Positions 5,180 to 5,439 of a DNA stretch of 5,439 nucleotides are shown piece after piece; position 1 is the first letter of the stretch, and every line of letters begins with the position of its first letter. Where the stretch lies: the NCBI GenBank assembly GCA_018399295.1, contig JAGYOO010000113.1, forward strand, positions 1 to 5,439, read 5' to 3'. Position numbers and translations under genes: made by a program. This stretch comes from Candidatus Omnitrophota bacterium (lineage in GTDB: Bacteria > Omnitrophota > Gorgyraeia > B26-G9). The notes under the pieces were generated by a model, which saw only the letters and a program-made list of their open reading frames with translations, did no database searches and was not told the origin of the DNA.

Positions 5180-5439
5180 TTATTATTCTCCAAACCCAGG
5201 CCCGGCTCATCCCAATAGCTCTCCAGAAGCGCGTTTTGAGTCAGCCGCAGCTCGATCAGGAATTGACAGTATTGGAAACGGGAACGGGACAGAGCCAGCC
5301 GGGCCCGCAGCAAATCATCCTGGAACCGGATAAGCGTATCGCTATCCGAACGTCCGGCCGAGAACCGCGACTCTTCATATTGCAGCTTTTTTTCCTGCAA
5401 CTCCATCACTTCTTGCGACAACTCCACATTCTTCCGGGC
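5176..5439 (-). CDS. TolC-type outer-membrane efflux protein, C-terminal end (5'-truncated)
   Basis: The frame is open from the right edge and ends with TGA (5178-5176); 87 residues are visible. They show the last long periplasmic helix pair of the outer-membrane efflux protein (OEP) family: EVMELQEKKLQYEESRFSAG, the turn GRSDSDTLIRFQDDLLRARL, then a helix through SRFQYCQFLIELRLTQNALLES. The YEESRFSAGRSD..TLI..QDDLLRA pattern corresponds to the OEP repeat Y..G...S..DLL.AQ..L..A. Members form a trimeric channel that spans the outer membrane and periplasm and docks with the RND pump through an adaptor. A GTG at 5427 lies inside the helix and is not the true start. The ATGA overlap with the RND gene shows a single operon; the adaptor (MFP) gene is expected further upstream. 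The tail WDEPGLGLENNK is not conserved. Confidence 0.92.
   Translation of the reverse strand, partial: ARKNVELSQEVMELQEKKLQYEESRFSAGRSDSDTLIRFQDDLLRARLALSRSRFQYCQFLIELRLTQNALLESYWDEPGLGLENNK

Noticed and set aside
4313..5218. 301-codon open frame on the plus strand opposite the RND gene start
   Set aside because: Antisense shadow of the RND N-terminal half and the OEP end, with no domain signature.
5425..5427. GTG as start of the OEP gene
   Set aside because: The frame stays open to the window edge, and this codon lies within the long periplasmic helix of the OEP family; the gene is simply cut off by the window.

Overview
The window looks like chromosome from a Gram-negative, non-model bacterium of intermediate G+C content. 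Three things support this: a tripartite RND efflux operon with an outer-membrane channel, a secreted protein with a PEP-CTERM sorting tail (which implies an exosortase elsewhere in the genome), and an NtrB/PrsK-type histidine-kinase end. I cannot place the phylum. The PEP-CTERM tail and the short GC-rich intergenic palindromes would fit a deltaproteobacterial, Omnitrophota or PVC-type lineage, but that is inference.

Left part, plus strand: the last ~78 residues of a sensor histidine kinase (1-236), a 116-nt gap, then a complete 246-residue PEP-CTERM protein (353-1093). Next comes a non-coding stretch (1094-1502). It contains a 17-bp perfect hairpin (1122-1158), a run of about eight closely packed hairpins (about 1190-1430), an orphan tRNA T-arm-like element (1441-1465), and a strong intrinsic terminator (1466-1497). 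This is the least explained part of the window and could be a structured RNA or the remnant of a small mobile element.

Right part, minus strand, read from the right edge: the C-terminal end of a TolC-type outer-membrane efflux protein (from 5439), overlapping by ATGA a complete 1055-residue RND inner-membrane pump (5179-2012). After 115 nt comes a 101-residue two-helix membrane protein (1896-1591), and 11 nt later a tRNA-Arg(ACG) with encoded CCA (1579-1503). That tRNA ends directly at the terminator.

How the parts work together: the OEP and RND genes are clearly one translationally coupled efflux unit, and the periplasmic adaptor is expected upstream, outside the window. The small membrane-protein gene and the tRNA look co-transcribed, with a weak promoter candidate in front of them. 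I see no convincing terminator between the RND gene and that pair. The conserved RND proton-relay Asp pair is present, but the position matching AcrB Lys940 is Asn. No CRISPR array, integrase or transposase gene is visible.
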